Source of the DNA: Henckelia pumila
Lineage: Eukaryota > Streptophyta > Magnoliopsida > Lamiales > Gesneriaceae
Assembly (NCBI RefSeq): GCF_033568475.1
Contig: NC_133123.1
Coordinates: 23,794,622 to 23,858,621, forward strand
Direction of reading: 5' to 3'
DNA: 64,000 nucleotides
Part shown: piece after piece, positions 9,761-21,180 of the stretch
Layout: the number at the start of each line of letters is the position of its first letter
Numbering within the stretch: position 1 is the first letter of the stretch
Position numbers and translations under genes: made by a program
Notes under the pieces: model-generated
Told to the model about the DNA's origin: nothing
Databases searched by the model: none
What the model saw: only the letters and a program-made list of their open reading frames with translations

Positions 9761-10702
9761 ATCACCACCTTTTGGCCCAACATCGGTTCACTGGTTACGA
9801 GAGTCACCTATAGCCATCATCATCGCCTCACAACAAAACACAAAGTTAGTACAAGACACAAAATGCAGCACACACAAAGCAAGCTACAACACTACACCGA
9901 AAAACAGAACAAATCTTTTAAAAATCAAAGTTTAAAAAATTTTCAAATAAAGATTAAACTTTTCAACATTTTCAAAACAAGACTCGAACCAAGTAAATGC
10001 TCCACCTCGCTTGGAGACCAGTCAAGTTTTGAAAAATAATAATCATAACTATTTTTCACACAGAAAAATAGAAAAAACATTCTAGAAAATTTCACACAGA
10101 AAAATGCACATAGTCACAAAGACACAGGTGAATCACAAAGAAACACAAGCACAAAGCTAACGGATTTTCACACAGAAAACATGCACATGGTCACAAAAAT
10201 GCACATGGTCACAAAGACACGGGCGAATCACAAAGAAACGCGAAAACATGGAAACACGACAGTAACCAAGCATGAAAACACAACAGTAATCAATCACACA
10301 AAAATCCTAGGCTTCTACCAGCAATACATGCATACAAAACCTAGGCTTCTACCAACACATAATCTCAACACATAAATCCGCGGCCAGCGGTTACGCTAGT
10401 AAAGCGATAAAAAGCGGTCAAGCCAATATACCAGAGCGAAACTCTAAGTAAGAGTTTCAGTTCCCGGCTAACCGAAGGCGACTGCAATGAACAACAAATG
10501 TCATGGCACAACGGGCACAGGGCCAAGCGACCAGTGGACAGCCCAAAGTCCAGCAGGTCGACGGCGGCAGCGGCAGACAGGCAGCGGCTGTCCAGTGGCT
10601 CCGGCAGCAATCACGGCGGTGGCAACCAGCAGCTCCAGTGGCTGCTCCGATGACGGCTCTCCACCTAGCTTTCGACGACGGATCTCCACCTTGCTCTGAT
10701 AC
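9761..10702 (-). mobile_element. Non-coding interior of the minus-strand element
   Basis: The half near the 3' LTR is A-rich with repeats of CACAAAGAAACAC and ACACAGAAAA (about 10060-10300). The half near the primer site (about 10380-10700) is GC-rich. Several frames are open there by composition only, and none resembles a gag. The rest of the primer site lies at about 10687-10702 (minus-strand GTATCAGAGCAAGG), displaced from the LTR by the solo LTR. Confidence 0.7.
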
Positions 10703-12669
10703 TGTGGGGAACCGGGTTGCTAATCTTATCTTAGGGAAAGTTAATGTAATTAACAATTAAACAAGTACTTAAAAGAATTAAAGAAACAAGAGCTAAAAAA
10801 AAAATTTTGTTTTAAAAGGCAGGGTCTCGCTCGATCGGGGAATATGCTATCAAAAATCTGATGCCAAAGAATGGATAAACAAGTCATAATCTTTTATACA
10901 TGCTACAAAATCAAATACATGCTATCTTATAACGTCTTACAAGCTTCTAAACATAATAAACATAAACTAGCATGTATTCAAGCCATAATATACAAAGTTC
11001 TTGTATCACTTCTAGCATGGTTCAACAACATAAAGTACAAGTCGTGCTACTTAAGCCCGTGTCCTCACTTGCTATGCCTCTATCTCGAGCTATCCTTGTC
11101 TTTTCTGACTAGCTCCTGCCCCACCTATTGCCATGCACACATACAAAACAAAGCAATAGCCGGATAACTCCGGTGAGAATAAAATCCCAGTATAAACAAC
11201 TTAAACGCGAGATAATAAACGTGAATGCAATGCAAATGGCAAAGGAAGGCTATCAAGCTGATATCAATAAAATTTAGTTCTTTGGGATCCCGAGGAATAA
11301 AATAACTATCAAACCACCGACACTCCCATTCGAGGCGGCATCAAGTATTTTAGTCCTCTGACTTTGGTACAACTATAGTGAGTCTTCTGGCTCTGAACAT
11401 AAATCCATATTCTGTGTCATTAGTCAAGCTGAATCTAGAAATAAATCTACATTCCATGCCACTCACTACAGCTCTCCAAATGTCATCTGCACTCTAGGCG
11501 ATGGCTGCCCTCTGTGCTATTAAGGCTGGAGTTCAAGATGAATGCAACATAAGCTGTATGCATTAAAAGCTATAAAACACATCTTGAACAACTAAGCATA
11601 TAAGCAAACAAAGCAATACAAACAAATAATCACATAAGAAATATAAAGAAACAAGTATGTGATTGACATGGGAATACTTGAAATGAAAGCTATTTCAAGC
11701 GTTCTATCCCATCTGGATTTGCTGTCATTTATACCTTTCGATGTCGTGTCTGACAGTACTTCAAGTCTGAAAACATCATAGTAAAACCATCTATCAAAAT
11801 CTGTTCCAAAGCATAACAAAATTTCAACTAAAGAACTTCAAACCTTCTAAATCGTTCTCGATTCGAATCGACAATCTCGAGTTCGGAACACTTTGATCAA
11901 ATCTGAAAAATAGTAGATACAATCTAACCATATCAAATTCTAACTCTAATCATGCTTTGTTCAATCAATAAGAGCAAAATCTTGACAAGTTGCAAATCGG
12001 CGGCATAACGGCTAAAACCGGCAATCCAAACAATATCCAAATCAATCCAACAATCCAGATAACTTATAATCTCTAACATATCATCTCATTACCATAAAAA
12101 TCAGTATCAATCAAACATGGTAGTGTTCGAATTATTCTTCCCAAATTCATATAAAATCCGAACGACAGTCTTTTTCCGAACCGTCTGCGAATACACGATC
12201 GGTACAGCTGATATACGCATATATGATAAAATCATAATTTTCCATCTTTCACATAAAAATAAAATCTGAGATATGTGAATAAAACATGTACCAAATCGAA
12301 GGTTTCGGAGCTGTGATCGCAGATATATATTTCTCTTGAATTTCTGACAACCGGAACACAAGTTATCGAAGCTTTTGCGGACGAAAATGGAGGTTGGAAG
12401 GGTTTGAATCGTTTCCTCTGTTTTCCTTCTCCAAATTCTGATATGTCACGTGTAATTCAGAATTATTCAAGTGGAGAATGAGATATATATATAGCATATT
12501 TGCACTTTAGTCCCTGAACCTTTGGTTATTTGAAATTCAGTCCCCGGAGAAGCGATTTAATTCAATTTCAACCCTTTTCCATTTAAGAATATTAGAATTT
12601 AATTCTAAACTCTAAATATTCCCAAATTAAATATTCTCGGATTAAAATTAAATAATCCCGGGCCTTACA
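10703..12669 (-). mobile_element. Solo LTR (Ty3/Gypsy-like) inserted in another element's primer-binding site
   Basis: 1967 bp bounded by TGTGGGGAACC and GGGCCTTACA on the plus strand (TGTAAGGCCC...GGTTCCCCACA on the minus strand), with the 5-bp duplication GATAC at 10698-10702 and 12670-12674. It holds no gag, pol, primer site or polypurine tract, so it is best read as a solo LTR left by recombination between two LTRs. Size and ends fit a Tekay-like LTR, and the minus-strand part near 11160-11190 (GGATTTTATTCTCACCGG) fits such LTRs. The short frames within are not genes. Confidence 0.8.
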
Positions 12670-12677
12670 GATACCAC

Positions 12678-13324
12678 TGTTGGGAAATCATCGATCGATC
12701 CGCCACCGACTCGTTCGCGTTTCACCTGAAAAAATACCAAACACAACAGGGAAACCGAACCAACAATAATACGTGAGTTAACACAAGGGATTCCGGTGCT
12801 CAGACGCTACGACTCTCCAAACCATCGGCAATCCATGACGAAGACCACAAAGGTTCTCCCCAACCCAACTCACGCTCTCTGCCCGCACTACACAAGTAGT
12901 ACCCCGAACTCACTGCCCTCTACACGCACCTACACACAGTAGGAATTTCCGGTCAGTCCACGAACGAGAGTACACGGGATCGGCTCACATAGAACCGAGG
13001 GGAGAGAGGGCAGCAACACTAAGCCGGCGGCCTCACTCTCTCGCCCAGCACTCAATCCTCTCGGCCTCGCTCTCTCGGCTCTCTTTCAATCTCACAGAGA
13101 AGGAATAGAACGGGCACACATCCTCACGAAGAAGAAAACAAAATGAGAGGGGAACATGCATTAAAAGGGAGGAGGCGCACAAGCAAAAAACACAGAAAAC
13201 GGAGGTGCACGTTTGTCTTCAAAAGGGGGAATAATAAATTTGGTAGAGGGCTGGGATAATATTATAATATGGATAGTGGGTTGGGGTAATATATAATATT
13301 AGTTAGTGGGGCCAAACCCCAACA
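12678..13324 (-). repeat. 5' LTR of the minus-strand non-autonomous element
   Basis: 647 bp. It ends CCAAACCCCAACA (plus strand) next to the target copy GTTTC. On its inner side lie eight bases GTGGTATC of the primer site, cut by the solo LTR. Confidence 0.88.
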
Positions 13325-13329
13325 GTTTC

Positions 13330-13551
13330 GTTATAAACTTTAATCTATATAATCCCAATAGAAATGTATCCCATAATGTTTCTACGACATGCTTTGCACG
13401 CTGCCAATAATGTTTCCATGACGTGCTTTGTACCCTGCCAATAATATTCGATGACCAATGACTTTCAATAGCTTGTAGTTGTGCAACGCGCAATGCACGC
13501 TGTGAAAAACCGATTTGCAACGCTGCGAAAAAATATTTTTGTTGTAGTGAA
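13330..13551 (-). mobile_element. Possible CACTA (EnSpm) transposon end
   Basis: Read on the minus strand this begins CACTACAACAAAAATA, the standard plant CACTA terminus, followed by subterminal repeats (TTTTTCGCAGCGTTGC, and TTATTGGCAGCGTGCAAAGC twice with variation). No matching other end was found. It is either a fragment or a copy cut by the LTR element to its left. Confidence 0.45.
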
Positions 13552-14397
13552 CAAAGAGTTCTAATGTATATCAAAAGCATTGTATCAGTTAAGTTAAGTC
13601 ATTCCTCTAGATAAAAAAATTTCTTCATGATGAAATTCGATAAAATAATAAAACGTGTTCTGAAAATAATTCATCAAAAGAAAGAATTCATGAAAGAGGG
13701 AAGAAACAAGAATGAAAATTGAAGATCATTCTCCGTTCCCGAATTGTTGCGTTCTTTGTCCCTTTTTCACTATAGGCACCTGCCTTCGAGCGCGGGAGCA
13801 CCAATGCTGGCGCGGGGGAGCACCAAAAGTGGCGTGAGTGCACTACGTTGGCTGCGTTTATTTTCTGCAACTTTTCTTTTTACTCTTTTTTTTTCTCTTT
13901 TCATCATCATTTGGTTCATTTTCACTCCATATGTGCCATAAAATTTTTATTAAAATCCAAGTTAAATAGATGAAAGAGAAGTGAAACAAATTGCATTTAT
14001 CAAGTTTGATCATATGATGATCTTATGTTATTTTGATATATCAATTGGACAAAGTTTTACTATATTATATGTTATTGTAAGATATACAGTAAGGCAGATT
14101 GATAAGTGGTTAATAATAACATCTGTAAAACAATGATTTTTTCGGGTACATGGACTCGAGCTATATGTGCTCGGCAATATGAACTTCGCTACATGGTTTA
14201 GTTAAATGGGCTCGATTATATGAGCTCGATCGAATTTATGGGCTCGTCTATATGAACTTGGATACATGGGCTCGACTATATGGAGTCAGAACATCTTATG
14301 GCCAGTGAAAGTTTTAGACCTTTACGAAGTAGGGTATGCATTGAGTTTATTTAGGGGAATGAGCCCGTCCCTCCGAGTACAATGCTAGCCTTGAAAC
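13552..14397. other. Intergenic DNA with a short minisatellite
   Basis: No gene is recognised. At about 14150-14290 a degenerate unit of about 20-22 bp built on ATGGGCTCGACTATATG repeats some seven times. The rest is AT-rich. Confidence 0.5.
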
Positions 14398-14760
14398 GAG
14401 GATAACAACATTTTTATTTTTGTTATTTGTATTTTTTTTTATTTTTGGTTTTGTTAACAATGAATTTATATTTTTAGTCATCTAACTTATGTATTATTTT
14501 TATTTTTTAACCTTTAAATTGTATTTGTTTTTTTTAGTTTTTTATGACCGATAAAAATATCAAAAATGAAATTAACTACAAGCTAAAGGACAAAAAATGC
14601 AAACAATATACAAATTACATGAGTAAAAATGCAAATTCACATGACCAAAATTGAAAAAAAAAAAAAAAATACAAGTTACAGGACTGAAATACAAATCCCT
14701 CGTAACAGGACCAAAAGTGAAAAAAAAATGTAAATAATAGGACCAAAAATATAGTTCTCC
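14398..14760. mobile_element. Foldback MULE-type MITE, copy 1
   Basis: The whole 363 bp is two long inverted arms. The left arm carries AACAACATTTTTATTTTTG and the right arm ends GGACCAAAAATATAGTTCTCC. A 9-bp target duplication, CCTTGAAAC/CCTTGAAAG, flanks it (14389-14397 and 14761-14769), the length produced by Mutator-like transposases. Copy 2 is at 46464-46913. There is no coding capacity, so a transposase must act in trans. Confidence 0.75.
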
Positions 14761-15938
14761 CCTTGAAAGTGTTGGTGAAGAAGATGATTCTAAATTCATG
14801 CAATTTCAATTCGCCTATTCTAACATTACTTCAGTTGTAAACACTTCCGCTTCGCATTTGAATCATGCATCGTAAAAACAATTATCAATTATAAAATAGA
14901 TCGTTATTGATTATATCTTGCACTATGAGGCTTGTTGTTTTACGATGACTAAAAAAATTATCTAAAGTATCAAATAAATTTCAAAACTATAGTAGTTAAT
15001 TAGGGCAAACAAAAAAAATATTTAAAAGACTATATGTTGTCATTCATACTATAATTGTTTTTTTTTTTTTTCAAAACCAGACAATTCAACCCGTTTGTCA
15101 ACTCACAGCATCCGCCTTCGCGTTCAATGGGTTTTAATTTATTAATATCTAGACCCAAATAGTCTAAAGCATCGATCCACATAACCAAACTTGGTGACTT
15201 GAGGCTTCATTTCAATCTAAATTAATAAAGTGGAGAGAAAAGTTACGTTGAAGTTAGAAGCTGGAATATTTGGATGACTTGGATTGAATCCAATCTGGAA
15301 AAATGAAAGTATAATACTTAAAATATTAAGGTTCTGCAATCCATTACATTAGTAGAATTCTTGTTTTCTTCTTTTAAAAGGATATCTTAATCAAATTTTA
15401 CATATGGATATTGACACACATATACTATCAGTTAGGGCATAAATTCATTTTGATTGTATTCCGATTGAGTAATTAGGATTTGAGAAAATGATGCGAGAGA
15501 ATGATTCCAAATGACTTCATTTAGTAGGAATATGAAAATCCATGAAAACCGTGAAGAGATAATATTATTTAACCTATGGATTTCAAGAGTATTCAATAAA
15601 CGATACTAGTGATTTAAAAATGATATATTTTAAAACATTTCGGTATATCCAATGCACTATTAAAAAATTATTATAATATGTTTAAGCTCAAATAGAATTC
15701 GTTAATTTCAAGTACACAATAAAATTTACTGCTATCAACTTAATAATTTCAAGATTAATTTGGTCGATTTTGTGTAAATTCCATATCTCACACGGGCTGC
15801 TGTAGGTTTATCTAGTCTAGCTTCATATAATCTATGTAAACATCATAATTATGGAATCCCCACTTGCATGCGATCACATCTAATAAATAATAGCTACACA
15901 CTTTGGATAAAACTTAACCAAGAGATTTCAAGACTCGT

Positions 15939-15940
<2 letters not shown>

Positions 15941-15976
<36 letters not shown>
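15941..15976. repeat. (AAT)12 microsatellite
   Basis: An uninterrupted AAT trinucleotide run of 36 bases. Confidence 0.95.
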
Positions 15977-15977
<1 letters not shown>

Positions 15978-16294
15978 TCGGATCAAAGTATATATTAATA
16001 TATATTTCCTCTGATCATGTCTGTTGATCTAAACATTCAAATATCTAACATGTTTAAATTAATATTAGCATAAATTACAATCCGCAATTGCGATTTGCAG
16101 TAAAAATTAGTCATTTTATTTAAAACTGTTTTTTTTTTTTCGTCCATTTCGTGATTTGATGCCCATGTTCAAGGGATTTGATTGAAATAATGAAATTGCA
16201 ACGTAATTTTATTTTTTATTTTTTAATTATAGAAAACCTTGTAATTGATCCCTTCAAGGGACCATATAATATATGTTTGTCATCTCATGTATGG

Positions 16295-16299
<5 letters not shown>

Positions 16300-16352
<53 letters not shown>
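16300..16352. repeat. (AT)n microsatellite
   Basis: An uninterrupted AT dinucleotide run of about 53 bases. Confidence 0.95.
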
Positions 16353-16355
<3 letters not shown>

Positions 16356-17484
16356 ACGAATAAACATTTCTTGAATATGACTTCGCGTGATATGGACGTA
16401 TTTGTATTTTACTGGCTGCTGATGGGGCCTCGATGTAATAAATTATGTTCGATTATTTATTTCTTTCTTTCTTTCTTTCTATTTCCAATCGGTTGATTAT
16501 GTCTCGTTGTAAAGTTTGATTAATTTGGAACTTCTTTTTTTTGTTTACAAAAATGATTGATTTGCACACATCTAAACGAAAATTGCTAAGCTGTTATATA
16601 ATGCAATTTTGGAATATAACATTTTGTTCTTGTTTCAATTAAAACGATAAAATATATATAAGAGGGGCGACATAGTTCTAAATTACAGAAAAGTGTAACA
16701 AATGAGCACGTATTCGTATTTTTATCAAAAAATAATGTTTATAGCATTAATATCCATTTTCGATATATCCATTCAAGATCATGTTCTCTAATGGCTAGCC
16801 TCTTAGATAAATCCGATTCCGTGGCAATTTAAACACTCAAATCAGTAGACATTCGAGATCAAACTAATCGAGTACAATTTCGTTGGCTTAATTAAGTCCC
16901 GGAAATCATATATACAATATGTTAAAGAAAATGAAATGAAATTTTAATAAAGAACATATGAATTGGTGAATAGACATTGGAAATGAAAGATAACTGCATT
17001 TGGCATGGGTGGACCATGTAGGATCGGAACGACAAATCAATTATTAAGGTGCTGTAATAATTAGTGAAGACAGCTAATAAGATTTAATTAGATGTGCCCA
17101 CTTGTTAGGTTTTAACTAATTTTCTGATAATCCCCCAGTGGATTCTAAAATTTCTAGGCTCATTCTAGTATTGTCGAAAGTTTAATAACTATTGCCGAAT
17201 GAACTATGAAATATAATACATTTTATATTATTTTGAAAACAATCTATAATAATTCATTATTAACTGTACGTACAAAAATATATACGTGTATGGCATGAAA
17301 ATTCATCACACAAAAAAAAAATTGGTTGATTGAATATTTATCTTTCTCAAACGAACCCAGCCGTATAATCGAAATTGGATCGATTGGCCGCGGCCAATAT
17401 TTCTTTTTGAACAAGCACTGAGATAGTTATCCGATCACCAACGTATGGGAATAGCTAGGACCCCAAGCCTTGCGACCTTTCCTT

Positions 17485-18010
17485 TGTTAGAATATTTTTT
17501 TAGAATATTTTCAGAAATTTTGTTGCCGATGACAAATAAAGATTTCCGCTGCGAAAATTACAGGGATCGAGGGGGCAGAGCCACCTCGTGGGGGCTCGGG
17601 GGCAACGCTCCCGAAAGCTCTTCGGAAACATCACGACTGTTCGCGAGTGGATGCTTCGGTTCATGAACGGATACATTGTTTGACTAAGAATCACACTCGT
17701 TCAGATACGTCTTTTCATTCTCTATAAATAGAGGTGCATCATCAGATTCAAAGGTCTTGAATTAGATTATTATCTCCATTGTATCCTGATAGAGATCTTA
17801 AAAACATCTCTTAAAAGATAGCGTTTAAAACGTGTCTTGGAGTTCATCATTAAATCCTTTCTAAATTTACGAAATTCTTCAACATCCTTGATTGCCTTTC
17901 TTCCTTTCGCTCCGCACCTTACCTTGCATCTAGAATCGAATTTATGATATTCTTTTCTACGACTTGATGTCTACGCGCCTTAGTACGCGCGATATCGCTT
18001 TCCTAAGTTA
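17485..18010 (+). mobile_element. Copia-like LTR remnant or solo LTR
   Basis: It begins TGTTAGAATATTTT and holds a GC-rich block of GGGGGCTCGGGGGCAACG type (about 17565-17615) often seen in plant Copia LTRs. A clear TATA box (CTCTATAAATAGAGG) lies at about 17720-17734. The right end is uncertain and no target duplication was confirmed. The 73-codon frame over the GC-rich block is not taken as a gene. Confidence 0.45.
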
Positions 18011-18681
18011 ATTGCTATGCTTAGGTCAGGTTCAGTTCAAAGACTTTTTGCGTCAAAATTTAAAAATATTCAAATGAAACATCAGACTTTAGTTAATATT
18101 AGTTTTGAACTGATATTTCAAACACTAACTACTTTTGTTTCTCACCAACTTCTTTGTACTCTCTAGAAAAATCACTTCAAAATGGGTAAAAACTCTTACA
18201 AACACTATCGTGGTGCCATTGGATTTTTCATAAATCAGTTTTCTTTAATTAAAAGTGACATAATTGTTGTTAAGTTTTGATACTTTTGCTAACAAAGATT
18301 CAAGTCGCAAATTCCACTTGACAAAAGAAAAAAAATACAAATATAGACGTTGGATTTAGAGTCGAGAAAATTTATTCATTACCACGATAGAAATGTACTT
18401 TCCACCTCAAAGTCTCAAACAAACGAATAAACAAATTAAAGAAACAATATCTTAATCTTTACTATACAGCCAGAAGTAGTCTCTAATCATCTTTTCCTCC
18501 CCATTACTTTCTTAAATTGTGGTAACACCCCAATCTTTTTCGTTGGGTGCAATTCTTTCGCCACACTTCTTCATAGTCCTTTTGCTACATTAATTAGATA
18601 TTCGTATATATTTAATTTTGAAAAATATATAATAAATATCTAATTAATCTTATGATATACACAATATTATTGGACCATCCA
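18011..18681. other. Intergenic, 3' side of the ERF5/6-like gene
   Basis: AT-rich with no gene recognised. It should hold the 3' UTR and polyadenylation region of the minus-strand ERF gene ending at 18682. Confidence 0.5.
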
Positions 18682-19590
18682 TCAACCCTGAATGGCCAAA
18701 CTTGGGTTGGAAACTAACGGCGATAACGGCGGAACCTCAAAGATACCCTTCTCATCAACCCAATCCCAAACGGCCGTCCAACTTGACGGCGTTAAGGGTA
18801 ATGCCGCCGTCAACTCACTCTCACCGTTAACTTCTTGAATTTCTTCCCTCTTAATTTCCTTCTTCCCTTTCCCTTCGACGTCACTTCCCCTCACCCTTTT
18901 CCGGCCGGCGGTAGCCGGCGGAGGAGTAATCTCCGGTATGGGGTTCAAGTTTTTTCCTATATCAAGTGGGAAATTAAGAATGGCCTTGCTGCCTCTCAGC
19001 CTGAACGCCGCCCTGTCGTAGGCCTTGGCGGCCTCCACCGCCGTGTCGAAGGTTCCCAGCCAGACCCGAGTGCCTTTCCTATTCGGGTCGCGTATCTCCG
19101 CCGCGAATTTCCCCCACGGCCGCTGCCTGACTCCCCTGTAGTTCCGCCGCTCGCCGGGATTGGCCTCCAGTTTCTTCTGCTCAACCACCTTGAAACCGGT
19201 GACCGGATTGTTGACTTGAGGAATCGATATGTTGAGCGAAGGCTTCCTTTCGGCGAAACTCTTGCAAAACTTGGGCTCTGTTTCAAATCCCGAGAACTCA
19301 CTCTCAGTTTTAGGAGCCAAGAAACTGGAGATATTTGTGCTGTAATTCGAGCTTGAAGAGAAGCTCAAATTCGCGGGAGAAAACGCAAAAGATTGATCCA
19401 TGGAACAAGAAGACGAACAAGAATTGTTGGTGATTTCAGTAACCACAGAATCAGAACTGCTACAAGTCCCTGAAATCTGTGATTCTGATGAAAAACCAGC
19501 ATCCGGGCAGTAATGCTCCATGAAAGCAGAGTCATCAAGAAGATGCTGGCGTATCAAGTCCAGAGCCGAACTTTCATCGGGTGAAGCCAT
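18682..19590 (-). CDS. AP2/ERF transcription factor, ERF5/ERF6-like (ERF group IXb)
   Basis: 302 residues, intronless, as usual for this group. The chosen start [20 protein letters not shown] matches the N-terminus of the family; the frame is open 114 codons further upstream, but that part is low in complexity and lies over the probable TATA box and leader. A Ser-rich region precedes the single AP2/ERF domain at about residues 151-207 ([19 protein letters not shown]...[17 protein letters not shown]), which has the [10 protein letters not shown] strand and the Ala/Asp pair typical of ERF GCC-box binders. The C-terminal [10 protein letters not shown] is an SP-type motif like the MAP-kinase sites of group IXb. 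Group members act in the nucleus in ethylene, jasmonate and pathogen responses; this is family knowledge. It is divergent from the Pti4/ERF1-like gene at 36589. Confidence 0.93.
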   Translation of the reverse strand: MASPDESSALDLIRQHLLDDSAFMEHYCPDAGFSSESQISGTCSSSDSVVTEITNNSCSSSCSMDQSFAFSPANLSFSSSSNYSTNISSFLAPKTESEFSGFETEPKFCKSFAERKPSLNISIPQVNNPVTGFKVVEQKKLEANPGERRNYRGVRQRPWGKFAAEIRDPNRKGTRVWLGTFDTAVEAAKAYDRAAFRLRGSKAILNFPLDIGKNLNPIPEITPPPATAGRKRVRGSDVEGKGKKEIKREEIQEVNGESELTAALPLTPSSWTAVWDWVDEKGIFEVPPLSPLVSNPSLAIQG

Positions 19591-19714
19591 TTTAGGACCA
19601 AAAATATCGAACAAAAGAAAAGGGTTTTTTTTTGTGTTTGTTTTTCCCTGTTCTGAACTGACTTCAGTTCTTGATTCTTGATTTGGAATTGGGAATTGTT
19701 GTATTGAAGAAGAT

Positions 19715-19726
19715 GAATATATAAGG
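19715..19726 (-). promoter_or_regulatory. TATA box of the ERF5/6-like gene
   Basis: CCTTATATATTC on the minus strand, about 125 bp upstream of the chosen ATG. It supports the MASPDESS start, because the longer frame would begin upstream of this box. Confidence 0.6.
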
Positions 19727-19949
19727 AATTGAAATATTGATGGGGGGTGGTTTCGAAGAAGGCTTGTGTGGAGGAGCGAGGAAGTATCGTTTCGGTTTGG
19801 CTTTATCCAAATTACAAAAATTATTAGAAAATAAAAGAAAATGGGTGGAATTCTTTGGTGTGGGCGCACAAACGACGAGGATACATCTGTTTTAGTTAGG
19901 ACAAAAGTTGTGTGGTTTGATTGCGTTTGCATTTTGCTATCAGTAAATT

Positions 19950-20339
19950 TAATATTACTTGTATTTTTTCATATCAAATAATATTTTTTGTCATTCTACT
20001 TAAAAAGTAGTGTAAATTTGCTTTTTACGGATTTTTTCAAAAAAAATTGTGTTGTTCTACCGAGTAATTTTGTGTTTTAATTAGTCACTATTTGGTGTGT
20101 CAATATCATTGTATCTTGCGTTTGGTGACTACAATATATGATATTTTTAAAGATAATAAAAACTTCAATATGATATAAGAATAAGTTTTTTGTAGCACAG
20201 TCAGATCGAAAATCTATATCATAAAATTAATCTCTACACTGTCTCACACAAGAAATTTTATGTTGATATGATATCTTGCTTGGCCCATCCTAAAAATGAG
20301 CACGACTCATCCCTCATCATAATAACTCGATGGTCCCAT
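19950..20339. other. Intergenic, upstream of the ERF5/6-like gene
   Basis: AT-rich with no gene recognised. It would be part of the distal promoter on the minus strand. Confidence 0.4.
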
Positions 20340-20800
20340 AAACCAATGTTCTCACATGTACCCAGGTCGGCTTAGTATCCAGTTCGGCCATACTCTAGGT
20401 CAGTCAAGTACCCAGGTCGACCATACTCTTAGGTCGACCAAGCTCCCAAATCAGTCATATTCCCGGTTGGCCAAGTATCCAGGTCGGTCATACACTCAGG
20501 TCGACCAAGTACCCACCTTGGCCAAGTAACCAGGTCGGCCATACAATCAGGTCAGCCATACACCCAGCTCGGCCACACACCCAGCTCGGTCAAGTATCCA
20601 TGTCGGCCATACTCCCAAGTCGGTCAGATACACAGGTCGGTCATACACCCAGGTCGGCCATACACTCAAGTTGGTCGAGTGTCCAGGTCGGCCACAGACA
20701 CAAGTGGACCAAGCTCCCAGGTCGGTCATATACCAATGTTGACCAAGTTCCGGATCGGCCACACTCCCAGGTCGACTATGCATCCAGGTCAGCTCATCAT
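20340..20800 (+). repeat. Minisatellite of ~20-bp units in a retroelement remnant
   Basis: About 20 degenerate units of the pattern CCCAGGTCGGCCATACA, alternating with CCAGGTCGGTCAAGTA. Both strands stay open by periodicity, giving frames of about 80 codons that I do not accept as genes. Confidence 0.8.
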
Positions 20801-21180
20801 GATATTCAGCTCAAGACAACCCCCAAGATGAATAACACTCACGAGATCCCTGCCTGAGATTTACGGGATTGTGATCCCTATAGAGAAGGATTCTTGTTAA
20901 GGAAAGTTGACACCAGGTCCAATAGCCTCTCATATATTTACCAGGTTTGATATGTTTATTGAGGATTCCACTTTCTTTCATTCACACAACACTTGATATA
21001 TCATCACTATTCTCATACTTGACTTGAGTGTCGGAGATAATACGTCGAAAACACCTTTCGGCCCCCTTTTAACACTCTTACTGTTGATTCCAGATCATCC
21101 CGAAATCGGAAAGCCACAGTCAGCTCAGCACGATCTCTGCCCATCACAAATCGGAAGAAGCATTAAACTCAGCTAGAAAA
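20801..21180 (+). mobile_element. Tat/Retand-like Gypsy LTR remnant
   Basis: Downstream of the minisatellite is a segment with GACTTGAGTGTCGGAG (about 21021-21036) followed by CCTTTCGGCCCCC. This is the R/U5 block typical of Tat/Retand LTRs and is also seen in the element at 52468-57782 (minus-strand GACTTAGGCATCGGAGGGGT). Exact ends were not found. Confidence 0.55.

Larger units (their letters stand above)
9128..13324 (-). mobile_element. Non-autonomous LTR element without coding capacity (Copia-type signals), minus strand
   Basis: Two direct repeats (9128-9760 and 12678-13324) start TGTTGGGAAATC and end CCAAACCCCAACA on the plus strand. They are flanked by the duplication GTTTC (9123-9127 and 13325-13329). 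On the minus strand the right LTR is followed by GTGGTATC, the start of a tRNA-Met primer site, and a purine tract (CCAAAAGGTGGTGAT) precedes the left LTR, so the element reads right to left. Without the solo LTR nested in it, the interior is only about 950 bp and holds no gag or pol, as in TRIM/LARD elements. Several percent LTR divergence makes it clearly older than the TR-GAG element. Confidence 0.88.
14770..17484. other. Intergenic AT-rich DNA with microsatellites
   Basis: No gene recognised. It holds (AAT)n at 15941-15976, (AT)n at 16300-16352 and (TTTC)n at about 16461-16480, plus poly-T tracts. Open frames here are short and low in complexity. Confidence 0.55.

Noticed and set aside
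10365-10760. Several overlapping frames of 60-99 codons in a GC-rich block
   Set aside because: All lie in the leader of a non-autonomous LTR element, overlap one another on both strands and resemble no protein family.
18835-19356. A 173-codon plus-strand frame opposite the ERF gene
   Set aside because: Antisense shadow of the AP2/ERF coding region, with no family resemblance of its own.
19591-19932. N-terminal extension of 114 residues of the ERF5/6-like protein
   Set aside because: It is low in complexity, overlies the TATA box and leader, and the family N-terminus starts at MASPDESS.
20547-20857. Two frames of 78-85 codons with a repeated WPTW/GHTP pattern
   Set aside because: Products of the ~20-bp minisatellite.
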